A stretch of DNA of 64,000 nt. Origin: Chlorokybus atmophyticus. Its lineage: Eukaryota > Streptophyta > Chlorokybophyceae > Chlorokybales > Chlorokybaceae. This document shows, in pieces, positions 48,606 through 61,051 of this stretch. A program made the position numbers and the translations under genes. The notes beneath the pieces are model-generated. The model was not told where the DNA came from. It ran no database searches and worked only from the letters and a program-made list of their open reading frames with translations. Each line of letters begins with the position of its first letter. Position 1 is the stretch's first letter. Location: positions 346,604 to 410,603 of the forward strand of contig RHPI01003330.1 in NCBI GenBank assembly GCA_009103225.1, given 5' to 3'.

Positions 48606-51600
48606 ATGGCGGACGAGCGCAGGGACGTTGACTCCAGGGACGCCAACGGCGGGGGAGCTGGCACCATTACGTCGGAGTACGCCAACATGCATGGCGCGGA
48701 GAAGGAGGACAACGTGCTGTTCTCAGAGAGCGGCCCAGTTTACAGGGTGAGCTATCATATGCTCCATGTGTTGTACTGCTCGCCAACTTGGTCAAGGTGC
48801 ACGCCTTGTTGTCAAATTGCATGCAGTTCAACCAAGTTGGCCAGCAGCGTGACCTTGTGAGTGCTTGGTCGTGGGGCTCAGCAACATGGAATTGTTCAAG
48901 CAACAATCCCAGCTTTTTCAACGTGTATACCTGTTGACTCGCCGGTGGCATGGCAGCTGTTCTAAGCAGTGCTGGCGCCCGTGTCACAGTGTCGTTGGCA
49001 TCATGCACTGCTAGAAGCGTTGCCTCCAAGTTGCAGTTCAGTGCAATGATTGCTGACTTGTGTTATGTTGTCATGCGAGCAGCAGCGTCACGGTTGTCGT
49101 GAACCTAGCGCTTGCAATCACAGTATACTGATGCCTGACTCCTCCACTTGTCACTCCCGCAGGCCAAATACGGGTTCCGCGACAACCGTACGGTCACTCA
49201 GGCCTTCGTTCAGGACAAGAAGGAGGAGCTTCAGAGCTTCCTGGCCAAGCCACCCAAGGCCAGAGCGATGCGCGTGCTAAACATGTGGTTCCCCTTCACC
49301 AAGTGGCTTCCCTATTACAACCTGCGCATCTTCGCCAGAGACATTCTCGCCGGCCTCACTGTCGGCTGCATGCTCATCCCACAGGTGGGCATGGATGTGC
49401 TTGCCTGTGTGACTGTAACTCTGAAGCAGCCTGGTTGGGAGTTTGCTTCAGTTCTGTCACGTAGTAACGTTGTGTGTTGTGACACAGGGCATCTCATATG
49501 CAGGAATTGCTGGACTGCCTCCGCAATATGGGTTATGTAAGTGCACTTGCCATAGTCTTGCCCAACCATTGAACAAGTTGCTGGCTTTTTAACATCAAAA
49601 AGTCACTGCCGCACATGCTTGCTGATTGTTGGGGTCGACCGGCGTGCAGATTCTGGCTTCACCCCTCCCTATATCTATGCGCTAATTGGCACAAGCCGGC
49701 AGCTTGTGGTGGGACCAGTGGCGCTAATATCTCTTCTCGTCAATGATGCCATCTCCGGCAGAGTCGCGCCGCTTTCCAAGGAAGCTGTTGAGATTGCCGT
49801 CTTCTTGGCCATGGCCAACGGCTTCCTGGTGCTTCTGGTCGGTTTGCTGAAGTTGGGCTTCCTTATCAACTTCCTCGGCCACGCCGTGGTCACGGGCTTC
49901 ATCTCTGCGACCGCTTTCATCATCATGGCGCAGCAGGCCGGCAACGCGCTCGGGTACAAGCTCCCTCGCTCCGAGCTAATTCACAAGAACTTGCAGTACA
50001 TCTTCAGGGATATCAAGAAGGTATCTAAAATGGCTTCACCATGAACCTCTGGTGACCCAAGTGGGTTAGCATTGCCTGTGTGTGTACTGCGCAGGCGCAG
50101 TTGACACTCACACTGCCTTCTATATTGACAGACCCAAGGCTCCACAATTGGAATCTTCCTGTTCTTCCTAATTATGCTTCTGACGTTCAAGTTTCTGGTA
50201 AGTCATGCCATCTGGTGACATGCATGTGCGTGTGCCTTTCATTCAGTCACTAACAACTGAGTATGCACCATCATATGCTCTTCATGTATAGCGTTAAGCG
50301 CAGCCTGTGCTTATGTTTGCTGTCTTGACAGGGCAAGCGCGTACGCAGACTTCGTTTCTTGCCATACATTGGCCCGCTGGTATCCATCATCGCCGCTACT
50401 CTGTTCATAGTCATTACCAAGCTGGACCACCATGGCGTGAAGGTTGTTGGCAGTATCCCGAAGGGCGCCCCGCCCGTCTCGCTCAAGTACTGGTCCCTTT
50501 CCCACCTTGACCACGGCTTGTGGCGACACGTCCTCATCATCGCAATCCTCGGACACGTGGAGTCCATTGTCATTGGCAAGAAGCTGGCCACCCAGCATCG
50601 GTACGAGCTTAGCCACAACCACGAGTTGGTCGGACTAGGTGCGGCGAACATGGTCGGCGCCATTTTCTCTTCCTACCCTGTGACTGGTGAGTGCCTGCAT
50701 GTGCGCCTGCATCCTGTGCAAGTGACTCGTGTACTGTTTGCATGTTCTATTTACCAACCATCTACAATGGTTAACCTGTTGCAGGTTCCTTCTCTCGGTC
50801 TGCTGTCAACAATGCGGTTGGCGCCAAGACGCAGATTGCCGGAGTCATTACAGCAACGATGATCTTGTTTGTCATCCTCTTTCTCACTCCGCTTTTCAAG
50901 AAGACACCGCAGCCGGTTCTCGCTGCCATCATTGTGAACGCCGTGATTGGGTTGATCGACCCTCTTGAGTGGAAGTTCTTCTGGAAGGTGTCCAAGCGAG
51001 ACTTTCTGCTGGCTCTTGCGACATTCCTGCTCACCGCGTTTGCGGGCATCGAGTGGGGCGTTGGCGTGGGCATTGGACTGTCTCTGCTGTTCGTGTTGTA
51101 CGAGTCTGGTCACCCTCACACGGCTATACTTGGGAAGCTTCCCGAAAGTACGATATATCGCAACATCCGCCAGGTACAGTTTTCATTGCATGCTCTCATG
51201 CTAGTGTATGCACACAATGAACCATGTGTCTTGTGAGTGCTGGATCTGCATTGCCTGATGTGCTGAGGAGTTACGTTTGCTCTGTCAGTATCCTGAAGCC
51301 AAGACCCAGGACGGCATCTTGGTCTTGCGTATTGACGCGCCCATCTACTTTGCCAACGTGCACTACCTCAAGGAACATATCCGTCGCATTGAGATTGAGA
51401 CCGCCAAGTCGGCCGGCCACGTCATGCACGTTGATCACAACATCTTCAAGGACTACCTCAAGAGCAACACCCAGGAGACCAAGTCCGAGGAGGTCGTGCA
51501 CAGGACCGACACCGTCTCGGACACTCCCTCGCCCGCAATCAAGTTCCTCATCTTGGACCTTACACCTGTGCCAACAGTAGACACATCTGGCATAAGGGTG

Positions 51601-51991
51601 AGTGTTGGACGCATGATGCAGTGCATGTAATCTCAGACCCTTATACCAGGCGCTGCATATTCACTATTTAATGTCTTTCACGCAGGCTATATCTGAGCTC
51701 AATGAGGAGTACAAGGCGCGTGGCGTGCAGTTGGTGCTGGTGAACCCTTCACGCACCGTCATCGCGTTCCTCGAGAAGACGGGCGTGTTGGATCTAATCG
51801 GGCGCGACTGGTTGTTCGTGCGAGTCCACGACGCGGTTCTGCGCTGCGGCACCGAGCTCAAGGCCTTCCGTTCAAATGCCATCGCATCCGTTGACTCCAT
51901 TGATGTACGGGTTACTGACCACCAACAGCACGCCGACAGCCAGTGGTCTGGCGCCATCTACGATGAAGCTAACAACGCGAAGCAGTCTTGA
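48606..51991 (+). CDS. SULTR: SulP sulfate transporter with STAS domain
   Basis: A proton-coupled anion (sulfate) transporter of the SulP/SLC26 family in a cell or organelle membrane. Nine exons (48606-48746, 49163-49384, 49488-49536, 49650-50020, 50132-50197, 50332-50686, 50785-51173, 51289-51597, 51686-51991) give 735 residues. After an acidic N-terminus come WFPFTKWLPYY, DILAGLTVGCMLIPQGISYA and the SulP signature GLPPQYGLYSGFTPPYIYAL. About a dozen membrane segments follow, with FSRSAVNNAVGAKTQ and HPHTAILGKLPES. The STAS domain shows IDAPIYFANVHYL, LILDLTPVPTVDTSGI and LVLVNPSRTVIAFLEKTG. The domain order and length match plant SULTR proteins. Sulfate is the likely substrate; other anions cannot be excluded. 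Confidence 0.93.
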
Positions 51992-53847
51992 AGGAAACCT
52001 TTGGGGTGCATGCGAGAGAGAGTTTGTGCATAACGATTGTTGGAAGAGTAGATCAGGCAGACATTGCCAGAGTTTTGTCCATAAACGGGAACTGTTGGTA
52101 TTGAGACCTTGATCAGATCGCGGTGTTGTAAGTGTTGCAACAGGATGGTATAGTGTGTATAAAGGCGTGGCGGACAAGTGTTAGCCTTAGGAGCTTATAG
52201 CGTGTGCGTGCTGCCCCAGCGTTTGTTGGGTCAATTTATAATATTCTTTGGTTCACACCTCCAAAGCAGGTCATCGAGTGTGCATTGCCGTAATGTAATG
52301 TGCTGCAGGTGTGGTGTTGTTGTCCTGAGCCGCCACCATGGTGCTCGCGCAGCAAGTCTTACCCACTTAACCAGACAGAGTGACTGTCTGACCTAAGGTG
52401 AGCTAACAACCTATCAGCTGGTTTGAGAACAGCTCCATGTACTTTGTCATGTTATAGAGTTGCTCCGAAGTTGATTTAAAATGTATCTGGCACTGGCAAC
52501 TTCGAGCATCGCTGCATGGACTGAGGTAAACAAGAGGTTACATGTTACAAGCTGTGAACCAGACACATGCGCTGTGGTAGCTAGTGGGACGATTGTCAGT
52601 TCACCATCGGTTACGACTGCAGTGATATTGTGAATTGCAGGGCAAGCAACTCAGTGCCGTGTTGAAGCTGCTGTGGCCAATCATTGGCAGCCAACCCAGG
52701 GAGAATGAACTGAGTGGCAATTGGCAGCCGTTGTGACTGTGACTTGATGATCAGAGACAAACTAGGACGGTGCACTTGCTAAGCTCAGCTCACTGTGTGA
52801 AGTATCCAGGTGTACGCGTCGCACTCAGCTGGTCCCTTCACAGCATACCCCCAAAATTGAGAAGTGTAATAGCAAACACCCTGGCACTGTGCCAGCTGCT
52901 TGTGGCGACCCTCACTACTATGCTGTCTGTTTTATTTACAACTGCCAAGCCACTGCCAACAGCTTACCTGGTAGTAGCTGATGTTGCAGCTTGTGAAATT
53001 GTAACGTGATGATCATCATTGCCAGCACTTCAAGCCAAATCTGGCGTGTGCATTGGTGACGGCGGGTTCATCTCGTCTTATCGAGCACCAGACGCCATGA
53101 GTCAAGGCAACCAACAAGCTGACAGATTGGAACCGTAAACATGCCATGGTTGGTATCAACAGCATGCGGAGCAATGCACTTGCTGAGGTACGGCCATACT
53201 GAAGCTTTACGAGCGTATGTACGACATGGTTTGTTGCATGCTGCAAAAGCCGCGGGTGGATGGCTACAGCGCTTCTTGCATGTGGGTGTGCACATGTGCA
53301 TGTGCGCATTTTCGTGCGTTTGTTCATGTGTATGCTTGTGCGTGCGTGCATGCATGCATGTGCGCACGCATGCGCGCGCACTGGATGCGGCGTGTGCATG
53401 CGCGTATGTATGACGAGCGACGGCATGGCACCAGCACAAGTGCTACAGTTGGTTGTTAATCACAAGGAGGGTTGACATCATCACCATGTGATTCTTCAGC
53501 TTCATAATTGTGTCAGTACAGCTCTTGTGTTGCAAGCTTCATTGATGACAAATGTTTCGTGAGCATGAAACACAGTTGAGTGTTGGCATGCCAGTTCAAC
53601 GTCGTTGGGTGTGACCGTCGATGTGACCATCCATGTGAACAACAGAGCGGAGCAATAGCACTTCCTAAACAAGTCTGCGGGCGGGTGATTGGTTGTGTTA
53701 GCCAACCAGTGTTGCGACACTCTTAAATGTATACATATGTACAAGGCAGGGTCACTATATGTCATGCTCACTAACCCAACACAACAGCTCGATGCACACA
53801 GCCGCACACACAACCAATCACCCGCCCGCAGACTTGTTTAGGAAGTG
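51992..53847. other. Convergent 3' region with repeats
   Basis: About 1.9 kb between the sulfate-transporter and TDP2 stops. Bases about 53280-53410 are GTGCATGCGT-type alternating purine-pyrimidine repeats with Z-DNA potential. An inverted copy of the TDP2 end lies at 53625-53698. No further exon was recognised. Confidence 0.5.
52127..52131 (+). terminator. TGTAA poly(A) signal
   Basis: TGTAA lies 136 bases after the sulfate-transporter stop, at a distance usual for algal 3' untranslated regions. Motif and position only. Confidence 0.35.
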
Positions 53848-53881
53848 CTATTGCTCCGCTCTGTTGTTCACATGGATGGTC
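53625..53881. repeat. 74-bp inverted repeat copying the TDP2 tail
   Basis: Arms 53625-53698 and 53808-53881 are perfect reverse complements separated by 109 bases. The right arm contains the last 10 codons, the stop and the first 40 bases after it of the TDP2-like gene. The left arm is a copy in opposite sense lying beyond the gene. Read-through transcripts could fold into a 74-bp duplex. Confidence 0.93.
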
Positions 53882-55087
53882 GAGAACAGGCCAAAGTGGT
53901 CGCTGGCGTGTCGGTCACAAGCAGGCACAATGTCGGTGCCTATCAGCTTGAATCTAGACGGTTGACAATCCCAGCAAAACATCCGATCGAAGCGCAGTCG
54001 TGGCGTTTTGCCACCAGGCATCTCTTTGTTCTTGTTGATAAGCAAGTCCCAGGTGTACTCCCTGTCAGACTTCTTTCCACACGCCTCCCAACAGTCCATG
54101 ACGCCAGGAGGTAGTCCACCAACGCTCTTCACCTGCGACATGGCACACTTGAGCACTTCACATCGCCAGTTGCAAGCATGCCAGACCTCTTATCTTTGCA
54201 CAATAGGTGAAATTGATCTGTCACGGTGACGTGCATGCGCATGCTTACTGTCCCTAACACTTGCAAAGGTACCTCAGCATCTCGCAGGTTGGTGTCCCCG
54301 ACAAAGATTGCTGGCATGCCTGCACTTGTCATTTCTTGCAGCACGAACTGCAACTGCTGCAGGCGCAAGCTCTTGGAAGGCGCAAGGCTTTCAAAGTGCG
54401 AAGTACATATGAGCACCGAACCACCGCCAGGTGTTGTCACGGTCACCTGAAAAGCCAACTCACTGACTTAATCTGCATTGGGGGTATGTTGCTTTAGACG
54501 CTGCTTGTTGACAGACGACACACACATAACCATTGGCTGGTACCTTCTGAAGTGCTCTGCCCATTCGTGTTGCAGGAAATTTTATTGTCTTGTGCGAAAC
54601 ATGCCGAAGTGCATCACAGGTTCGTATGCTGATAGCCGTGTAGTAACCACTTAATGGTTCCTGCACGCATGCAGTTGAGCAGATTTGCATTGTTCACAGT
54701 ATTCCCTGCCGTTGACTGGACAAAACCTACAGCATGACTCTTCAGCGTACGCTTAACCATGCAGTAGTGACCTGTAGGTAGGTGGTGTAACCGTTTGTGC
54801 GCAGCTTGTTCACAAAGACTGGTGCGTTCACATCTGTCAACTCCTGCACACATAAACAGTTTGCTGACCAACGCCGCTTGGAGGCTCTCATCCTTACGCT
54901 CTATCACCTCTTGAGCAAAAGCGCTTACCTGCAGGCATATGACGTCGGGTGTTTCTGCAAGCAGCTCGTCCGCAGCAGCCTGTGCACGCACCAAGGTATC
55001 CCATTCTTCATCCAGGCCATCCACGTTCCAGCTGGCCACTCTCAGCGCAGTGGTAGTGGGTGGCTCTGCTCCTCGTGAAGCTGCCAT
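53848..55087 (-). CDS. TDP2: TDP2-like 5'-tyrosyl-DNA phosphodiesterase
   Basis: Member of the exonuclease-endonuclease-phosphatase fold; TDP2 removes topoisomerase II peptides from 5' DNA ends. Exons: 54929-55087, 54772-54843, 54544-54660, 54273-54446, 53848-54132; 268 residues, all phases consistent. Metal-site and catalytic motifs of TDP2 are present: LRVASWNVDGLDEE, PDVICLQE, TSHFESL, VGDTNLRDAE and HASDHFGLFS. DCWEACGKKSDREYTWD corresponds to the TDP2 substrate-loop region. The N-terminus is short and no ubiquitin-binding UBA domain precedes the catalytic domain, unlike the vertebrate enzyme. The upstream in-frame extension before ATG 55087 lacks similarity. It is divergent from GatA. 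Confidence 0.88.
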
Positions 55088-56047
55088 TGCTACTGGCCTA
55101 GGCAGAATGCGACTTATCAGGCTGCATTTTGCGTGCACAATGTTGATGTAACCCTTTTGACATTCTCCATAAGCAAGAAACCAAATATGTGGCTCTATGA
55201 AAGCTGCGACCATGACATTAGTAAGAGTTGTCTTGGATGTCAAGAGTTGAAAAATTGTTTCAAGCATTCAAGATCCAAGCGTCAGCGAGGGTAAAGAGGT
55301 TTTGCTACAGCTCGATTCTACAGCAAGTGACTACCGGTATCTAAGGCACCTGCCAACATAAACTCTTTTGTCCGACTTGCTGCCTAGTATCTCGACGCTG
55401 AATGTCATTTTCCTTTCAGATCACACCTTTCCGGACTTGCTTAGAGGCTCGGCTTGCATACATGCCTCTTGCTCAGGAGCACCGAAACATGCAGACATGC
55501 CGGACGTGTTACTGGACACCCAAGTCGTACCTGTCAATGCGTGAGCTTGCTGGGCTTGAAAGTGTGCATGAGCATGCTGCTTTATGCTGGAGCAACGGCA
55601 TCGGGACACTCTACCTCGCTGAACACGACCGATGTGCTCAATGAAGCTGAAGTAGGCAACATGCAAAGTTAACAACCACCACCACCACACAACACAAACA
55701 ATTGTGCAATCACACACTGGACCCCGCGCACTCAACTGCAAACTCCCAGCATACCTGGTGCAGCAACATGCACTCGTGCAAACGTCCGCTTCTCTGCCCA
55801 CAGAGACGTCCCGCCACCGCCACCGCCGCTGCCGCCTTTCTTACCGCCAACACATGCATTTGCAAATTCAAACCAAGGTAACTTGAGGCAATGCCCTGGT
55901 GCGGGATTCACCTGGCCACCAGAGGGTGCGTGCCTACACTGAACGCAGGGGGCGTTAAGAACGTCCAGCAATGTGTTCGTTGCCTAATGCCCGGGTGTAG
56001 CGCTTGGGTGCGATTCGCGCAGTGCGTGCTTGTACTGAACGCACGGC
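55088..56047. other. Divergent region, TDP2 / GatA
   Basis: A 960-base space between outward-facing start codons. Short CAC/CCA and CCGCCA runs occur at about 55675-55700 and 55810-55835. No clear promoter element was identified. Confidence 0.45.
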
Positions 56048-59000
56048 ATGCCTCCTGCGGCGGCGGCGGCGGCAGCGGTGGTGGCTGCCGGCGGTCGCCG
56101 CCGCATGGGTATGTGTGCATGGAGCGAGGGGAGGTTCTTGTGGACTATCGCAGAAGCGGCTGCGGCACTAGCGAAGAGATCTGTCTCAGCGGAAGAGCTG
56201 CTGCAGGTGAGCTGCATGCCCCTGCAACTGCAATCATTGACCCTTGTTGGTTTGCACAGTGATGGTCGTGTATGCTGTTTGCTATTCAACAATGTCCGTG
56301 AACTATGTCTTCAAGGTGAGAGACCGACCCTAACGTGAATGTGAAGCGAACATTACCATGCAGTTCAAGGCTTAAGCTTACAGGGCTTGCAACTCGCATA
56401 CCATGTCTCATATTGTTTGCACCAACGTGACTCGTACTTGTAGGCTTGCCAGAAGCGGATTGAGGCAGGGCGGTCCCTCAATGCCTTCATAACAGAAACT
56501 CCACAGCATGCAGCACATGCGGCAAGCACCAGTGACACCCGTCGTGAACATAGTGCTGGCTTGGGGCCACTGGACGGCATCCCCATCGCGATCAAGGTGG
56601 CTGTAATGCGTTTCACCTAATGTTCTGGACTCAACGATGCCATCCACCTTTCTTGGTCAATGATAGCATCTAATAATAGCCTACTCAGCAGAAACAGCAA
56701 TCACTCATGCATCAGCCGCTTGCAGGACAATTTTTGCACACATGGAGTACGCACTACTGCAGCATCAAACATGTTGCAGACATTTATCTCTCCATACGAG
56801 GTACAGCTTTTGTCTTACGCTTCCTTGTTTCTATCTTGCTTTTCAGCACGCAGGCCAGCATGAATAGTGCCACAACCTAAATGTCACACTGTCTGGCAGT
56901 CGACAGTCACGCAACGGTTGCAAGCGGCTGGCGCAGTGATGATCGGCAAGACCAACATGGACGAGTTCGGTTAGTGATCGCATGTCTGCACCTACAGGGT
57001 TAGACCTAGTGGTTGTATGTCAAGCACATGGACAACTGCTGTCACCAGCAGCTTCATTCACCGCAGGAATCTGCGCATGTGCACAGTTTTCCTTACCTCA
57101 GCTGCTGATAGTGAGGCCTGCTTTCGCGAGGGACGGCTCTCATGTTATGGGCCTTTTCTACGAGGCCAGGGCACATATTGCACTGCGCTTAAGTCTGGCT
57201 TTTATGCAGCATACTCTGTATCAAGCCGATATATCCAGCATAATTGAGTGCATGGGTGCTGACAATTCCCATCTACAGGCATGGGTTCTTACAGCCTGTT
57301 TTCGGCATTCGGTCATGTCAGCAGCGGTTGGCGGGTTCAAGGAGGTGCAAATGAAGGTCGGTTAGCAGTAGCAGGCTTGTGACAGGGCTGCAGGTTGGTG
57401 GTTGCGTTTGCAGGCGGCTCAACTGTGCTGGGTGTGCAGGTGCAGCGTGCGTCGCTGGTGGCAGCAGTGGTGGCAGTGCTGTCGCTGTAGCATCAGGGAT
57501 GGCGCTTGCTGCGATAGGGTCCGACACAGGAGGCTCAGTGCGACTGCCTGCTGCTTATTGCGGTCTCGTGGGCTTCAAGGTGTGCTGCAAGCAATTCCAT
57601 CTTGCTGGTTGTACCGCAGCAGTCATTCTCCCGGATGCGCCAGCAACTTGAGTCTTGCCAGTTTGAGCTCTGAATGTGCGCGCAGCATGGCAACCGTGCA
57701 GTGTGACTTGTGAGTTGAGTGCCCTACCAATCATGCTGATCGGCCATCTCCCTTGTACAGCCATCATATGGTCGGCTATCTCGATTCGGCCTTATAGCCT
57801 TTACCAGGTGCTCCACCTTATGAAGTGCTCTTCACAGGCTGCATCCTGCTCATGCTGATGTCAGGAAGCTGATTGGCAGGGCTGTGTTTGCTGCAGCTCA
57901 TTAGACACTCCCGGCATTTTTACACGATCAGTTGAAGACACTTCGCTGGTGCTGCAGGTTAGATTGACAGCGCTGCATGCGCGCTGCAGTCCACAACGCA
58001 GGCGAATTTAATGATGCCCTTTGCCATAGGCGATAGAAGGCTGCGATGCAAACGACTCAACCTGCTTACCCATTGAGGTGCCACGTGTTCATTCACTTCA
58101 GGTGACAAATGCGCTGTTTTCAACTTAGAGCTAAGTGTGCTGCACCGGAGGTTTGCTTTGGAGGCAGCTCTTGAAGGTTGACTGTTTGTGACAGCAGTGG
58201 TTGAGTGGCAAGCAGCCTCTGGCTGGACTGCGCGTAGGCATCCCACAAGAGTATCACGTGGAAGAAGTGGCGTCTGCAGTCCTGGAGGCATGGCAAAACG
58301 CCGCGAGACAAATGCAAGATGCTGGAGCAGAACTGGTAAGCTGAAACGGTGGACTCTTTATTCTACCACCGTTGCACACGCTTATACGCACACATGTCAG
58401 GTCCATGTTGGTCTGCCCCACACCAAGGCCGCTCTTGCTGCATACTATGTGCTTGCCCCTGCTGAAGCCGCTAGCAACTTGGCTCGTTATGACGGCGTGC
58501 GCTACGGCCACAGGTGCAGTTTGTTCTTCTCTCAACACAGCTAGGATTGTGAGCATTGTGATTAAAGTTGCTGTGTTTATATACAACAGGTGTGAAAAGT
58601 CAAGTGACTCCCAGCAGCAGACGCTGCTGACCGAGTATGCACTGTCGCGTGGTGAAGCCTTTGGCCCAGAGGTCAGACGTAGGATAGTCATGGGCACTTT
58701 CGCAGCTTCCAGCGAGGCTGCAAACAAATACCACCACAAAGCGCTCCAGGTAGCCCACCTTGTCAAAGTTCATGGGCATGTAGTCTGTTGGTTGCTTGAT
58801 TGGGTATATTGTGTGATGGCAGATCCGGCGCCTGGTTGCACAAGACTTTGCCAATGCTTTTATGGGCATTGATATTCTGTTGACACCAACCGCACCAACA
58901 ACTGCACCCCTCCTGTCGGAAGCACTAGCAGCGTCTGATCCCACAGCGGCTTATGCCAATGATGTCATGACCATACCTAGCAGCCTGGCAGGTATTTTGC

Positions 59001-59269
59001 AAACTTTGTCTGCTGAAACAGCAATCTGCCAGCCAAGAATGCAACCATTGCTCACTCATCTTTCATTAATACTGCCAGGTCTGCCAGCTATGTCGCTACC
59101 TGTCGCGTTGGACGCAAGCAATGGGTTGCCAGTTGGACTGCAACTCATAGCGCCTCGACTGCAAGAAAGCAAGCTGTTGTCGGTTGCGGCGGTGCTTGAG
59201 CACTGCACGGTGCACCACACTGTGAACAGGACACATACACTGCCATTCTCTAATGACCAGCTGCGCTAA
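56048..59269 (+). CDS. GATA: Glu-tRNA(Gln) amidotransferase subunit A
   Basis: GatA is the amidase subunit of the GatCAB complex, which converts Glu-tRNA(Gln) to Gln-tRNA(Gln) in plastids and mitochondria. Fourteen exons (56048-56206, 56444-56596, 56726-56800, 56900-56969, 57279-57326, 57440-57579, 57761-57807, 57897-57957, 58030-58077, 58195-58335, 58401-58513, 58590-58749, 58823-58991, 59079-59269) give 524 residues. The amidase signature is present: [12 protein letters not shown] with the catalytic Lys, [26 protein letters not shown] with the cis-Ser and nucleophile serines, and [23 protein letters not shown] and the C-terminal [11 protein letters not shown] also match. The Ala/Val-rich leader ending RRRMGMCAW may be a targeting peptide; ATG 56048 is the first in-frame start. 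Confidence 0.93.
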
Positions 59270-59716
59270 TGCTGTATTACAGTCCATGTTGTATGCTTGG
59301 ATGCAGTTCTTGGACATAAGAAGGAGTGCACTCTGTATGCAACTCCCGCGTTGCGTTCAAGCTGGGTTTTGGACATGTGTCATGATTGGCGCGCATCTGG
59401 CATGGCTGCATATGCAGATAACTGCTGTCACTAATGCATATGCGGCGCTGCAAAGCACACTTTGCATATGATACCGCAACGGTGTGTTGTACATGAACGC
59501 CAGGTAGGAGGTTTTCTGTAAGTCTCCATCCACGCCAGTTTCGCAACTCTTCACCCTTGTTGTTACCACGTTGGGTTACACGGCACACGTGGGTAGAACG
59601 CACGTGCAACACTTGTCATGTGCTGGCAGATGGGCAGCATTGCAACTACCAAGCAATCACAGACTGGTGTCACATCAGCAGCAAAGAATGGTTAAACAAT
59701 GGCCTTGATAAAGTGG
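59270..59716. other. Convergent 3' region
   Basis: A 447-base space between the GatA and DUF3128 stops. TGTAA near 59517 is a possible GatA poly(A) signal. Nothing else was seen. Confidence 0.45.
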
Positions 59717-60815
59717 TTATTGTCTCGATTCATCAGCGTCGTCGTCTGCCCACAGATGGCCAAACTCCTTTTCCCAGGCTGCAGTCGCTTCCTCGCGAGT
59801 TCTGATCTGCCATATGTGCGCCATAGGAGGGGCAGCTGCCTTCTGCTCAGACTCCTACACCGTGCGTGCTGATGGTTAGTGCCAAGTCATAGCACGCATG
59901 CCGTGTGCACAGAAATGTAACATCAGGTTTGACGAGACAGGCAGGTTGAGTCTCTTGTGCGTATTCCAGACACAGCCAACCGAGGTAGCAGTAAAAGCTG
60001 CTGTGCAGCGCTTGAAGTTTGACACACTACATGTTGCGCTGTGGTTGCGGATGCAAAGCAGTCCACCGCTACTCACAGCGGTGTCTACAAGAACACGCAA
60101 TATACATCAGCTCATTGGCAACCGCATGCTCCAAGCTTGACACAGATTACAACGGTTGCAGCGTATGGTTGATGGTCACATAGTCTGCATGTGTACGGTG
60201 CGTGGCTTGCAAGGCATACGCTCTCTGCGCACCTGAATGAATTTGACAAGTCTCGTGTCTGTTGCAACCTGTGTGCTGAACGGCTACAGCTACCATTAGG
60301 AACCTATGGCAATGCGACAGATACCCACATGCACAATTTGGATCGACTACATGGACATTTGCCACACACATCAAACGAGATTTGAAAGTTGGAACGCAGC
60401 ATGCAGCTACAATTTTAACATGCCGTGTGCATGCTGCACGTTGTTCTTTTCATATTGTTACCTGCTGGTCAGGATGAGCGCTGTCTTTGCCTCTGGCGCA
60501 GTCCAGCAGCTGCCTCCAGCGCGTCCGGCAGTCCTCCACCTCGCCCTCCCGGTAGTAGTGCCCCAGCTGGTTCAACGGAGCTGGCAGGAGGGGCAGACAG
60601 AGGTGAGGGGTGATGGTGGTGGTGGTGGCGTACATGCACAGCTCAGAGCACAATGATAATGCACACCAAGCTGTAGGCAAGCTAGCAATTGCAACTGATG
60701 ACATGAACAAGTGAACGAAAGAGACAACCGCGTGATGAGCACAGGAGCCATGCTGCTTACAGTAGCAAATCCACAAGGCGTCCAGCTTTGCCAGGCAGTC
60801 CGGTTTGTACGCCAT
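59717..60815 (-). CDS. Small DUF3128 (C22orf39/Emi1-like) protein
   Basis: Three exons (60761-60815, 60462-60580, 59717-59854) give 103 residues. Family blocks are LDALWICYSPLNQLGHYYREGEVEDCRTRWRQLLDCA, with the paired Cys spacing of the group, and MAHIWQIRTREEATAAWEKEFGHL near the C-terminus. Longer strings are not quoted; the two blocks run from residue 11 to 47 and 71 to 94. Yeast Emi1 and related small Cys proteins act in or near mitochondria, but the molecular role of the family is not established. The ATG at 60815 fits; an in-frame upstream extension lacks ATG. Start codons of this gene and the J-domain gene are 236 bases apart. Confidence 0.8.
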
Positions 60816-60980
60816 GCACGCAAGCGCAGGCTTCTTCTTCCGCAATCAGCGCTTCAACATACTGGCCGCTGTGACACACACACATCTGCAATGTCAATAT
60901 CTCTGCTTACACACACACTCGAAGTAGATTTGTCAAACAGCAGTGCGCCACGTTGTTGTTGAGCTTGGTGGCAATTGGTA

Positions 60981-60988
60981 AAACCCTA
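60981..60988 (-). promoter_or_regulatory. Telo-box-like motif, DUF3128 side
   Basis: AAACCCTA on the plus strand (TAGGGTTT in the sense of DUF3128) lies 166 bases upstream of its ATG, inside the 236-base divergent promoter. Confidence 0.4.
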
Positions 60989-61033
60989 CATGGTGGAGCG
61001 GCGGCGGCGGCGATGAAGGAGATGATTGAAAGC

Positions 61034-61041
61034 TAGGGTTT
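61034..61041 (+). promoter_or_regulatory. Telo-box-like motif, J-domain side
   Basis: TAGGGTTT ends 10 bases before the J-domain start codon. Together with the opposite-sense copy at 60981 it makes the shared promoter symmetrical. Confidence 0.4.
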
Positions 61042-61051
61042 GTTGACAGGC

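Noticed and set aside
53016-53475. His/Cys-rich frames on both strands
   Set aside because: Translations of a GTGCATGC-type simple repeat.
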